Source: Rhynchopus euleeides
Taxonomy: Eukaryota; Euglenozoa; Diplonemea; Diplonemida; Diplonemidae
Assembly: GCA_963210315.1 (NCBI GenBank)
Contig: OY723288.1
Location: 1,922,001 to 1,986,000 of the forward strand
Reading direction: 5' to 3'
Length of the DNA stretch: 64,000 nucleotides
The translations under genes and the position numbers were made by a program. The notes beneath the pieces were generated by a model that saw nothing but the letters and a program-made list of their open reading frames with translations, made no database searches and was not told the origin of the DNA. Below, piece after piece: positions 10,719-21,580 of this stretch (position 1 is its first letter; every line of letters starts with the position of its first letter).

Positions 10719-10969
10719 TTTTGTGAATCAGGTCTGCGAGCTGGGATGGGTGGAAACGTCCGTTTCGTTTGGTGTGGCTGTACTTCAGTGACGAGTGCCA
10801 CATTGCATAGGTATCATGGGAAAAATGAGTGAAAATAGGTGAAAAGACTCCCGCTAGGGGGAGTCAGACTCCCGCTAGCGGGAGTCTATACTCCCGCTAG
10901 CGGGAGTTGGACTCCCCCTAGTTGAGACTCCCGAAAAGGGTTACCCTACCCCCGCTGGAGTCCACCGTG

Positions 10970-12270
10970 AGCGCATGTATGGCACACCCACACACCCACA
11001 GGTGCACATACCATTGCGGAACCATGGCAGAGTTTGGCCTCTTTTCCCGAACAGATGCAGCCTTCTGGCAGCATGTGTACCCAGGAGGACGAGTGGCTCT
11101 TTTCTCATTAGGGCTGAACTGCCCGGCATATCCGCAGGTAGGAGATGCGCCACGCCTTTGTGTGCCCTCTCGGTAGCGGCCTGCCCCCCTCGAACCCCAA
11201 AAGAACACACCCCACCCATGCCCCTGTGTGCGCGTGGACAAGCCGCTCGTATGTCAGCGGCACCATTTTTGGCGCACAATCAAACAGCCCTGGGTCTGTT
11301 TCACTTCCCCACCCTTCCCCACCCTCCCCCACTCCCTCGTTGTACCTTCGCCGTAGTGTTGGTCCACTCGTGTGTCGGGATAGGGAGGGCCCCTTGTGTG
11401 TTGCCGTTATTCCACTCGCGAGTGCGCGAGCCAATTTATACCCCCCCCCCCCCCTCCCCCCCATGCCTTGCATTATCTCGAAAGGGGGCAAACCTGGGTC
11501 AAGCAGACTCTTTTTAGCCTCGGTGGTGCATTGTGTGCGGCCTTTCCTGCCCCCCCTCATCCCCCCTGCGGACGTGCTGTGCGCACGGTATTCGTGAGAT
11601 GCAGTTTTGTTTATGCACTTCTGGGCGAAACGGTATCCAAAACGCGCAGTATGCATTCTATGAGGACACCTCTGAGCGGTGTGCCCCCATAGGATGGCCA
11701 GCGTTGAGATGGGAGCGAGACAAGGTCGGAGGTGGGTTGGGTTGGGTTGGTGGTGGTGGTGTTGCCTTGTCAGGAGGAGGAGCATACGTTACAGCTATCA
11801 AAGTAGAAGAAAAAGATGAGAAAAAATTGCCTGTTTCCCGGTGCTCGTCCGTGAGAGCTGCGCCCCCCACCACACCCCCCACCCCCCCCTCCCGCTGACA
11901 GACAACTGCTACACTGTAACACACCCTCCCATCGTGCATTGATCTGCCTTGCACAACATATCTGGTGTAGTGACTACAAAAAGGCCTAACATTGCAAGAA
12001 GGTGCTGGGAGACTTACTTTTCCAGTCACTCTCGACGATCAACCCCCCCCCCCCCTCCCGCTCATGATGTGCACGCTGCGGTTGCCACGCACACACACAA
12101 CACACCTGTCCTCCAGGGCCTGCTCTCTTCCGAGCACCCCTTCCCCCCCCTTCCCCTCCTTACACAACACCCCCATAAAGTACCCACACACCCTCAGCAC
12201 CTCACCGGGGGTATTGTGCAAACAAAGCCCCTTCTCCACCGGCCCCACCCCTCTTGCCTGTGCTGCTCGC
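10970..12270. other. No gene supported; spacer and presumed 5' region of the phosphatase gene
   Basis: C/T-rich spacer with a CA/CT tract and a GGTTGGTGGTGG run. The only feature I can support is the dispersed repeat at 11945-12056. Open frames here have no recognisable content. Confidence 0.5.
11945..12056 (+). repeat. Dispersed repeat of about 110 bp, copy 2
   Basis: Nearly the same sequence as 5057-5169, from TGCCTTG to the C tract after CGACGATCAACC. It lies about 215 bp upstream of the phosphatase start codon. Confidence 0.75.
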
Positions 12271-13737
12271 ATGGGGGGCGAGGCACCGTGCATCCGGCTG
12301 GGCAGCGACGACGCAGCGTCGCATGTCGTGGGAGATGTGCACGCGGTGTGCATGCTGCACGTGGGTGCAGGGGCTGAGGACAGGGCCAGGATGATCGCTG
12401 GGAGCATCCACGTCGACATGGCGCAGGTGAAGGCGAAGTCCCCGTCGGGCATCGAGGCGGCAATCGGGCTGAAGGACAGGGTGGTTTTCCGCTCCCGCCA
12501 GCACTGCCGCATGGTGGTGGTGTATGCCAGCAACGCCTCCGACGCAGAGACGCAGGCTGCAAGGCGGCACGTCGCCACAGTGTGCAAGGTGCTGCAGCGC
12601 GACCCGCTCTGCCCTGCCGTGGGGTATCTCGTGAACTACCGCGACTTCGCGGCGCGCTTCTCGACACTCCTCGACACCGACAGCGACGAGGATTGCTGCA
12701 ACACCGACGATGAGGAGAGCGAGGGCTCAGGCCCCTTCGTCCGCGCCGAGTCCTGTGGCAGCGACACGACGCTGTCCTCCGCTGCCTGCAGCGAGGAGGG
12801 GGCGGGCGGGGGGTGCGTGCGGCGTGTGTGCAGTGGCCTCACACCTTCGATGGAACAGCGGAGGCGTGTGGCGCACAGCGTCGTGCTGTCGAGGTCGCTG
12901 CAGGAGTGTCCCCGTGGGGCGCCCCCGACGGAGGTCCTGCCCGGGCTGTTCCTGGGGAACGCGCAGAATGCCGGCGACGTGGGGCTGCTGCGGAGCCTGG
13001 GTGTGGTGCACGTTGTGAATGCGTGCAGCGAGATCCCCAACCTCTTCCCGTCGGACTTCGGCTACACGCGCGTGGATGTTGCGGACCACAGCCACCTGGC
13101 CCATGCCTTCCTCGACAGGTTTGATGGGCTGGTGGCGGAGATGCGGTCGGCTTCGAAGCACGGCGCTGTGTTGGTGCACTGCCTGGTGGGGATCAGCCGG
13201 TCCTGCGCAGTGGTGGCAGGTATGGTGCGGTGGCGTCGTGTGTCGCGACGGGCCCGCTCTTTTGTTTCACCCCATCCCCTGTTCTATATTGCTGATATCG
13301 GGTAGTGTTGTTTGACCCCATCAGTGGACTCAGCTGATGAGAGAGAGAGAGACTGACGTGCAACAGTCTGCCATTGGAGCCCCTGCATCTCAGCCAGCCA
13401 GGGCACACTCCCCACCCTACTCTCTTTGCCGCAGCGTATCTGATGTCTGAGAAGCGGTGGACTGCATCCCAGGCGCTGGAGTTCATCAGAAACAAGCGTG
13501 CCATCGTGAACCCCAACGAGGGCTTGAGGGTATGTCCTGCTCGTGGTGTGTTCGCATCAGGGTTTCCCCAAGGGCCCGTTTGTATTTTGTGGGCCCTTTG
13601 TTGGCCCGACTTGTGGTGTGCTCGAAAGGGCTTGCAAGTGCTGCAAACCCTTACACACAACTCACCATTTATTTTCATTGCAGGAAGCTCTCGCATCGTA
13701 TGAACGCATTCTGGACATCGATCCGAAGGCTGTTTGA
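12271..13737 (+). CDS. Dual-specificity phosphatase, MKP-like, 3 exons
   Basis: Exons 12271-13219, 13435-13529 and 13684-13737 give 365 residues with intact frame. Both introns start GTATG and end GCAG. The C-terminal half is a classical dual-specificity phosphatase domain: LPGLFLGNA entry, INxC-like NACSEI, a VDVADHSH segment holding the likely general-acid Asp, and the P-loop HCLVGISRS (Cys-x5-Arg) followed across intron 1 by AAYLM. The sequence NKRAIVNPNEG then fits the AYxxVKxxRPxxNPNxGF-type helix. The N-terminal half (about 110 residues around DRVVFRSRQHC and VGYLVNYRDFAARF) is consistent with a rhodanese/CH2 domain, as in MAP kinase phosphatases, then an acidic Ser-rich linker. The likely role is dephosphorylating phospho-Tyr/Thr of a kinase; the substrate is unknown. 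Confidence 0.9.
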
Positions 13738-15780
13738 TAGACCCTGTCTCAGCAGAAGATCGCAACAGTACAGTCGAGGCGGCTATGCGCATACGCCATG
13801 TGTCATCCTCTTCTCCGGGTGTTGTGTCTGTTGGTCTTTCCGTGTCAAACCGTGTCGCATATATTTGCGACACCTGACACCTCTCTTTGAACGATTTTGG
13901 GTCGCTGTCCAGGCCCTACCCAGTGATATTTTGTGAGGCTTTCTCGACAACGGTGCACACCAAGTGCCCGAGAGAGAGCCCCCCTTCCCCCTGTGATATA
14001 TGCACTCACTCACCTGGACATCTTCTCATATCTTCGCTCTTCGCGAGAGTGCACCTAATGAACCGGGGTGGCTCGCGTGCACTGTGCTCTGCACCCCCCT
14101 CCCTCTGTGCCTTACTTTACATTAAACTCCGCCCCCCCCTCGTTGTGCGCTACGTCATCGTCGTGTTGGCCCACTTGTGCGCTTCTACTCCGGGGTAGGC
14201 CAACTGCTTGTCTCTCTGCGGTACACAGCGCCCCCTGACTATAACAAGCCGTGCTGCCACCCTTCCTCCCCCTGCTGATTTTGCCTCTCTGCATCCCCGC
14301 TTCCGAGCAGAAACTGTAGAATATACACTACCACCAACCACCACCCCCCAAAATATGTGTACAAAACAGGCGCTTTTTGAGCCAAGACCCGTGCGGTGTG
14401 TGATACATAAGTTTGTTTTTCTACATTTGCCATTGTTCAGTGGCCCTTCTTGCTCTTCTTTCTCTCCTTGCTTTGGGTGTTGGTCTCCTCCCCTGTCTGT
14501 CCTCGCTTCGGATGCTCGGAAGCAACCGGGTTGGTTGGGGGAAGCGCGGTCCCTGCCCGGACCTGAAGGGGGTCCACAGGCGCGGCTCCTTCAACCCAAA
14601 ACCCGAGGCATTTGCCACTTGCCTCCGAGAACTGCCTTTTGGCAACGGCCTGTGCGACAAAATCGGATAATGATGGTCGTCGTGCAGCGTCGTTGAATGC
14701 ACTGTCAGAGTCAACAACTCGTCTGCGTCATTTCCAAGAATGGATGACTCGCAGGCTATCTTGAGGCTCCTATTCGAGGATCCCTCCATTTCGCCTCAGG
14801 CAACGTCGAAGCGACGACAAGTCGATCTGGCAAAACCACGGCGAATAAAATACCCCCCCCGCCCCCCCACAACGTGCTTCCAACGTGCTTCTATTTCTGC
14901 ACCCCCCTCTGTTCTTTAACATGTCACACCACCCCCTCTCCCCTCTCCCACTCTCATCCACGGCGTTCTAATTCTGGTCAGACCAGTCAGCCACCCACCC
15001 CCCTCCGCCCCTTCCTTGGCCTATAAACCCAGCGCGACGCATCGCCCGTAGTGCTCGAAACTCGGGACGTGCGGATGTCGGGGGTTTATGGCTTCGCAGT
15101 GTGAAATATCCCGGCAACGTGCATGCCGATATGCCCCCGTATTCTTCCACATAGCGGCCTTCATTCGGGAGTGCAGAAAAGCAAGCGCCCGGACACGTCA
15201 GGTGTTGCTGACGCAGCCGTTTTCTTTTGTGATAGGGTGAATCCCCTCTCCCAGCATGCTTTTGTTTTCGACCCCCAGTGTGAATAACCCGCGTAAACGA
15301 TTTTTTTGCCAACCCTCATAAGTCTCAGCAACCCGTCGGATCCGTCAACACCCCCCCTTCGTCTTTCTTTTTGCTACGCTTTTTTGTTATTCAGTTCCGG
15401 ATTACTCTGTTTTTCCGACGAGCAGCAAAGTGGAAAATTCACCGTCTCCGAGGGGGAGTGGGGTGCGGTGTGGTTATACCACCGCACACACCCACACAAC
15501 GTCGGGCGGGGGGGGTGGGAGGGCAGGATCCAGGATCCGTGCAGTGTACCCACCCGAGTGTAGGGGACAAGACGACACACACGCACACATGATGAGAAGT
15601 TCTTTTCGCAGATCCTCTAAAATATTCTCACAGCCCCCTCTCACCGGGGTCAACAAATTTGTTTAAATCGTTCAGGCTCTCACCCCCCTCTCCCCCCGCT
15701 TGGTCCGATCTACACTGGCAGCCTTTCGTTTTCATGAAGGGGCCTGCAGGCACTGTTGCAAAATTCATTACTGGGGGGGG
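13738..15780. other. No gene supported; spacer
   Basis: Mixed-composition spacer with C/T tracts. Several frames of 60-160 codons exist on both strands, but none has a recognisable domain or exon signals. No repeat shared with the rest of the window was noticed here. Confidence 0.45.
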
Positions 15781-16595
15781 TCAAATAATTGTAACCCCTA
15801 CGATTATTTAGCGACGCGGTCTGTATAAATCGGGTGTCCCAAAATTTACAAATTTTCAACGGTGGTGAATAATCGTAGGGGTTACGATTATTCACTTTTG
15901 GCAAAAATTTACCCGTTTTGCTGTTCAGAATGTCAATTGGTGGGGTGGGGGTGGGTGTGGGTCGCATTCTCGGCCTGTCTCACCGGCATTCCGTGCACAC
16001 AGCAACAGCACCGGTGGAAACTGGCCATAGCACCCCGGTGGGCCACCAGGAGGGGAGGGACCCGGTGTGAGGCGCTTGAGTCATCCAGATGGGCACACGG
16101 TGGGGTCCGACACCCGATGTCGGACCCTGTGGGTGACCCGTTTTTTAGGTACCCTCCACACCCAGTGCGCGCTCGACCGTCGAATGGTTTTTCTGGTCCC
16201 GTGCACTTCCCTGCCTGCCAACCACCCCCTCGACCCCATCCCCAGCACCAGAGCGTCGTTGGCTGGCGTGCGCGGGGCACGCGTCGAATACCGATGACGG
16301 GGCCTGTGTTCCTGGGGCGCTGACGAGGTCCGAAGGGATTGACGCCTTGGCTCAGTCCTTACGTTTGGATGAGGGCGTGGTTTTTGACGTAGCGGGAGCC
16401 CTCAAGAATACAGCACAGCTGCACCTGCTCTTGCGCCGTCTCCAGTTCGCATAGTCCCTTCGTATGACGGTGACTGGGAGCCCTGGCTGTCCCGATCTAT
16501 TTCAATGGCTGTATCAGTTTCCAGCCTAGTTCCCATGCTTGGGTGCTTGGCTCGGGTGCACCCTTCGAGGTGGTACAGAGAATGCAAAGAGAGTC

Positions 16596-16660
16596 CACAG
16601 GGGGGTCTGGGGGGCGGAGCCCCCCAGCCGCCGGAGGCCACGGTCGTGGACATCTGTTCC
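16596..16660 (-). repeat. GC-rich hairpin repeat (CTCCGGCGGCTGGGG family)
   Basis: In reverse orientation this matches the block GTGGCCTCCGGCGGCTGGGG that occurs twice in each hAT-like copy (about 7329-7373, 7500-7546, 18374-18418 and 18544-18592). Its core GGGGGGCTCCGCCCCCCAG-type sequence is self-complementary and would form a strong hairpin in DNA or RNA. It is found in unrelated element families, so it behaves as an independent dispersed repeat. Confidence 0.8.
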
Positions 16661-16965
16661 TTGTGGGGTACAGTTTCTGGACTGTGTCCATCTTCCTGAG
16701 GTTGCGTATGGGCCACCCCAGAATTTTGGTGCCCCCCCCCCCCCCAGGCTCACCCCACTGGCAGGGAACCTGGGGGCGGGGGGGCCTCAAACCATACTCT
16801 CTTCCACCCATTAAACTCGGGGCATGTGTGCTCCGACATGTGGGGTGACTCAATCACTGGTCTATGACGACCGATTCTCCACTTTGTACAGCCTGAGTGG
16901 GATCCCTGCTGTTCCTGTTGCTTGATCTTCTGAGGAAAAGTCAGAAATTTGGCCAAAAGTGAATA

Positions 16966-17310
16966 CCGTATACGTAAATATTTTGGAACGTAAATATTAT
17001 GGAACGTAATTATTATGGAACGTAAATATTTTGGAACGCTGGTGGGTTGGCGTTCCAGATTTTTTTCGTTCCATAATATTTACAGGGCTTTCTGCGACTC
17101 GGGGACTTGGACCAGGTGATCGGACGGCGTACAGAGTCCCTGACGGGACCTACTCGTGCACTTTTCGCGCGATTCCTGAGGCAAGCCATCCTCACCACCG
17201 AGTCCCCAACTGGCCCTGTAAATATTATGGAACGTAAATATTATGGAACGGACCGGGCAAAAATGGGCCCGTTCCATAATATTTACGTTCCATAATATTT
17301 ACGTATACGG
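16966..17310. mobile_element. 345-bp MITE-like element, TA target duplication, GGAACGTAAATATT words
   Basis: The terminal repeats CCGTATACGTAAATATT and their inverted copy end exactly at TA dinucleotides (16964-16965 and 17311-17312). Multiple CGTAAATATTATGGAACG words lie inside both ends in opposite orientation. Deleting the element and one TA restores a GTGAATAATCGTAACCCC palindrome arm of the outer element, which confirms nested insertion. Confidence 0.85.
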
Positions 17311-17352
17311 TAATCGTAACCCCTACGATAATTCAAAACAAATTTACGTATA

Positions 17353-17461
17353 GGGGGCCCTCGCTACGAGTCACTGTGAGTCACGAGTCGTCAGTTTTCA
17401 GCCAAACATGGCTGACTTCTCACTTTTTCTCACTCAGTCACACTTGGTAGCGAGGGCCCCC
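17353..17461. mobile_element. Small hairpin element of about 109 bp, GGGGGCCCTCGCTAC ends
   Basis: The ends GGGGGCCCTCGCTAC (17353-17367) and GTAGCGAGGGCCCCC (17447-17461) are perfect inverted copies. TA lies immediately left (17351-17352) and one base right (17463-17464). The interior has CACTGTGAGTCACGAG and ACTCAGTCACACTTG-like inverted segments. It is too small to code for a protein. Confidence 0.65.
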
Positions 17462-18116
17462 ATAAACATGGTATGACAAAGATCTTGCAAGAAATGTTAC
17501 AGGGGGGGGTCAAATAAACGTACTTAGTTGAATAGTAGTACTTAGCCGAATAGTAGTACTTATTTTTTTGGGGCTCTGGGGCACGTTGGGCCGTTGAATA
17601 GTAGTACTTACTTTTCACCCTTTTTTTTGGGGAAATTTTTCGTTTTTTTTGAGATTTTCTTTTTGGAGACACACAAATCTGCAAACTTTGGGGCAAGGAA
17701 TGGGGACAACGGGGTCTATTGGTGCCACTTAGGGGAACCAGGGTGCACGGGGTCCGTAGAGGGGGGAAGTGACCTACGCTCAAAGATATGTCGTGACGAA
17801 GGGAATCGGGGCATCCCCCCTCAGACACATACGGACGGGAAACCAGCGAACCCGCAAACTCCTGCGGTCCAGAGGCATCAGAACCACTGCTGAAGACCGC
17901 AAACCCGGAAACCCGCAAACTCCTGGGGTCCAGAGGCGTCAAAATCACTGCTGAAGAGCGGCGCGCATTAAACGACTCCTCATCTACGGCGTCCGCAGTC
18001 CCTACCACCAACGAGAAGATGTGGACGGATGGCCCCAGACACACCTCACCATAGATGTAGCCTTCGAGGACCAGCTGCGGAAAAACACATGCCAAAAGAA
18101 AGGCGGGGAGGGGGAG

Positions 18117-19294
18117 CAGGGCTGTTCCTAACTGGGGGGCTTGTTCCCCACTTTCAGGATTCTGAACTTTTTTTCTAAGAATTTTTGTAAGGGGAAAAAA
18201 AGTTTTTTTCTAAGAATTTTGTTAGGGGAATTTTTTTCTAAGGTTGTTTCGCAGAGGAAAAAACTTTTTCTAAGTTTTCCCCAGTCGACAGGGCGCGCAC
18301 AAGGATGGAAGGGAAGTCTGTCCCACGTACCGTTCGCCTTGCTGGCCAACTGGAGAGCCAGACGTTCACTACCGTGGCCTCCGGCGGCTGGGGGGCTCCG
18401 CCCCCCAGACCCCCCTGTGGCGTACGTCTCGTACTCAAGTCCTTCGAATCCCATCAAGTCGGGGTCCAACCACTCCAGTCGCCTCTGAGGACGCAGCCAA
18501 CTTGCACAGAATCTGTACGCCCACACGAACAGATGTTCGCTACCGTGGCCTCCGGCGGCTGGGGGGCTCACGCCCCCCAGACCCCCCATGTAGCGTGTGC
18601 CCGTCCATCTATCTCACTTCCCCGGGTCAGCGCCGCATCCATGAAGCGCTTCTTCGAAGCCTGACTGACATCGGACAGGAGGTCGGGCTTCCCCACCTGG
18701 GAGGTACACTTGCCGCGTTCGCGACATGCGTGACACGCGACACGCTACCTGAAACGTGAGTGTGCCTTGCTAACACGGGCATTTCAACGGTCTGCCGACC
18801 GTTCCCCAAACCCGTAAACCAGCAGTTTTGGAAAATCGGAGAGATCACCCTGCGCTGAATATGGTGCGCACCACTGCAAAATCCCCTGGAGCTTTTGGGC
18901 TTTCAGACCTGAAGGGGCCAGCAGGTGGGTGGCGTCGGGGGCAGCTTTGTAACTGTCCTCCAGCTGCTGGCATGTCCAGCCCTGCGAGAGTGCCAAGGTG
19001 TATTGAGTCCCTGCGGAGCACAACCCCCGATGAGAACGAGTGCCAGATGATCCTCATTCATTTTCAGCTGTAACGCGCATGAGGGGCACTCTCTGCCGCA
19101 AGCATCTCTGGGCATCACTCGAGAGCTGTCAATGATGACGCGGAGAGAAATCAGAGAAAAAGTCCCGCCTGACGGGCACGCGCCTGGAAACTGTGGGGGG
19201 GCGAGCAAAAATTCCCTTGTAAAAATTCTTAGAAAAAACCTGGTTCCCCGACCCAAAAAACCTGGAAAAAGGGCTCGTTCCCCGCCCAGGCCTG
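18117..19294. mobile_element. Non-autonomous hAT-like element, copy B (8-bp target duplication)
   Basis: It starts CAGGGCTG and ends CAGGCCTG, like copy A, with a perfect 8-bp flank AGGGGGAG (18109-18116 and 19295-19302). It is about 30 bp shorter than copy A through small deletions but otherwise nearly identical, so both insertions appear recent. It lies in the 5' part of the pogo-like transposase gene. Reading across a single copy of the duplication, the frame of the transposase is open back to a TAG at 18058. Confidence 0.88.
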
Positions 19295-19303
19295 AGGGGG
19301 AGG

Positions 19304-21208
19304 TCGTGTTTCTTTCCTGAGGTGGAGGCCCACGTGCTTAAAGAAGTGGGAGAACGGCGGAAGAACGACTTGCCAACGACGCGCCGCAAAATCAAGGAGC
19401 TTGCCATGTCCTTTGTTCCCTTCCCGAAAGGCTTCCAGGCTTCGGTGGAGTGGATCGACGGTTGGGCCAGGAGAAACAAGTTTCAATTTCGTACTTCGCG
19501 CATTGCCAAGCTTTCTCTTGAAAAAGCCCGGGTCCAGTTGCACAGCTTCTGGTCCACCATCAGACGCCTCTCCATCGGGTCCGAGCTGCTGCACAACCCC
19601 TTTGGTACTTTTGACCTGGTTGTGAATGTGGATGAGTCTGCCTTGTACAAGAGCTCTACCCGCAGGGACAAACTGTTGTGCTACACCACTGACACCAACA
19701 TCGTGGTCGATACCGATGCTGGAAAAAATAGATTTGCCACGTTGATTGGTGCTGTCACGTTCAGTGTGAAAGACAGGACCATTCTTGCGACAAAGCAGTC
19801 GATCGTTTTTAAAGGTGCGGGCGAGAGGATAAAGAAGGAGGAGCATCAGATTCACAAAGACTCGGGGGTTACTGGGGGGGGGGGGGGCAAATACAAGAGT
19901 ATATGCAAATACAAGGGTATATGCTAATACAAGAGTACTCCAGAAATCGCGATTTTACAAAGTTCACCGAGCAAATACAAGAGTATACTCTTGTATTTGC
20001 ATACTAGACTTTTGAAGAACTTTTGTGGGGTTTTCATCATATTTTGTACTTCCAATGACCCCCCCCAGGCCAGTGGGCCTCCTGTCTGGAGTCGTCACGG
20101 TCTGGTGGGAGTCGCCTCGGGGTGGGAAAGGCCAAGAGGACGCTCGTATTGTCTCTTCGGCGCCGCTGCCCCATGAGGGCCCACCCGGAGGCCACATTTC
20201 TAGTATGCAAATACAAGAGTATATACTCTTGTATTTGCATACTAGACAACTTTTCAGCTAAAAAACAATTTTTTGAAAACCCTGAATTACGTAAGCTGGC
20301 ACGGTGAATAGAAGAGTATACCCTTGTATTTGCCCCCCCCCAGTAACTGTACTTTCCAGAAAACCGGCTGGGTCAAAGAAGCCGAGTGGCGGTGGTGGAT
20401 TGACAGCGTCTTGGCCCCCATTTGCAAAAACAAAAACGTGCTTGTCATTTATGACTCGGCGACAACACACATTGCACCAAAAAATGTTGCGTACTTGCAC
20501 AGGAAGACGGGGGCGAAGTCAGCGGTCATTCCAGGTGGGTTGACAGGAACAGTGCAGTACCTTGATGTGCATGCATTTGCACCATTCAAGGCTGCCTTCC
20601 ACACTCACCTGGAAGGGCTCAAGGACAAAGCCCGTCTCGAGATAAAGAAATCAACAGCCGAAGGTTTTCGCCAGGATTGTCGCTTCACAGAGAGGTGGTA
20701 CCGCGAGGCCATGTGCACCTCTGTTGGAGCTGTTTGGGGAAAGTCGGTGGAAAGTGTGAGGGGGGAGGTGGTAGCCCAGCGCTTGCGGGATATGGGGTAC
20801 GTGCTGAAGGTGTCGGGTGAGGAGGACGGGTTCGTGAAGAGCTCCCTTTGTCCGGACCTCACCTTCGCACCAAGCACAGAAACATCCCCTGAGGCTGGTG
20901 GTGCGGACCTTGAACCTGGGTTGGACGGGAAGGCAAAAGAGAGCACAGAGAAGCAGTCCACCCAAAAGAAAGTTGTGTCTCAGCCAACCCAACAGTCAAG
21001 CATCTTGGCATGGGCGAAGCCGGTTCGTGTGAACTCTCTCACACAGACACAGCCTTCCCAGTCCTCCCAGTCCTCCGAAAAGAAGCGCGCAGCGTCCCCG
21101 ACCACCCAGACTCCCAACAAACACCGCAGGCTCTGCAAAGGGTGTAGGAAGCCTGGGCACAACATGCAGACTTGCCCCAGCAAGCCCAAGAACTTGAAGA
21201 AGAAGTAA
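19304..21208 (+). pseudogene. Pogo-like (DDE_1, Tc1/mariner superfamily) transposase, interrupted
   Basis: Coding sense runs to 19870 and resumes at 20345, with a 472-bp MITE between. The N-terminal part looks like the CENP-B/Tc5 helix-turn-helix region (FFPEVEAHVL, then a basic segment with W and F spacing). The catalytic core has NVDESAL (first Asp), LVIYDSATTH (second Asp) and IPGGLTGTVQYLDV (third Asp), 36 residues apart by my count for the last two. This matches the DDE_1 pattern IPGGLT..LQPLDV. A C-terminal CCHC zinc knuckle, CKGCRKPGHNMQTC, precedes the stop, an unusual addition for pogo proteins as I know them. A second insertion (18117-19294) separates the 5' end, and no start codon is certain. 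The catalytic residues are intact. Confidence 0.85.
19872..20343. mobile_element. 472-bp MITE, CTGGGGG ends, CAAGAGTATACTCTTG words, TA duplication (copy 1)
   Basis: CTGGGGGG...CAAATACAAG at the left and its inverted form at the right (...CCCCCCCCAG) are bounded by TA (19870-19871 and 20344-20345). The word CAAGAGTATACTCTTG occurs near both ends and internally. It has no coding capacity. It splits the pogo-like transposase between its first and second catalytic Asp. Element plus one TA is 474 bp, a multiple of three. The copy at 36917-37386 is nearly identical and in the same orientation. Confidence 0.92.
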
Positions 21209-21552
21209 GTTGGGGCGTGCTGGTTGTGGCTTGCCTTTTTCACATCTTTTTTTTAAGCATCAACGCACCAACCAACCACCGACAGTGAAGCTGACAGCTC
21301 TGATGAACTGTGTATGCTTTCACTAACTCAACAAGAATGTCAACCAGGGGGGGCACCAGAGGGGGGGGGGGGGGCAATACAAATCAAAACGGTACGAAAC
21401 CAAATGAGGGGCGAGTGGTAGGACGAGAACAGAGCGGATACTCGACCGGAAGGCAGAAGAAGTGAGAGACGGACGACAGCAGTGACCAGCGCGCCCCTGG
21501 TGGACCAAACAGCCCCGCAGAGCCCCTGCAAACAGCGTTTTTAGGAAAAGTT

Positions 21553-21579
21553 GAATAGACGTACTTAGTACGTCTATTC
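21553..21579. repeat. Perfect 27-nt palindrome at the assembly-gap edge
   Basis: The two 13-nt arms GAATAGACGTACT and AGTACGTCTATTC flank a single T. It ends one base before the run of Ns. The word is a variant of the GAATAGTAGTACTTA words at 17520-17615. Confidence 0.9.
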
Positions 21580-21580
21580 G

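Larger units (their letters stand above)
8622..10969. mobile_element. DNA transposon-like element with ACTCCCGCTAGCGGGAGT words
   Basis: The ends CACGGTGGACTCCAGCGG (8622-8639) and its exact inverted copy (10952-10969) continue into about 150 bp of subterminal inverted repeat. That repeat is rich in the palindrome ACTCCCGCTAGCGGGAGT and extends to CCCATGATAT at about 8778, mirrored from about 10814. The right terminal block occurs twice, also at 10092-10188, so this is either a composite of two insertions or an element with a duplicated end. Minus-strand ORFs lie inside (8937-10072 and 10338-10718). A 2-bp AG flank is present on both sides, which is too short to be convincing. Confidence 0.75.
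15781..17345. mobile_element. Element with CGTAACCCCTACG palindromes, itself disrupted
   Basis: The left end is TA followed by CTGGGGGGGGTCAAATAA (from 15781), the same terminal style as the MITEs at 19872 and 25877. Words of the type ATCGTAGGGGTTACGAT occur near the left (15800-15815 and 15868-15895). A mirrored word occurs on the right (16951-16964 joined to 17311-17334), which is split by the insertion at 16966-17310. The expected right terminal C tract was not found before the next element, so the right boundary is approximate. The interior includes the GC hairpin repeat at 16596-16660. Confidence 0.6.
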
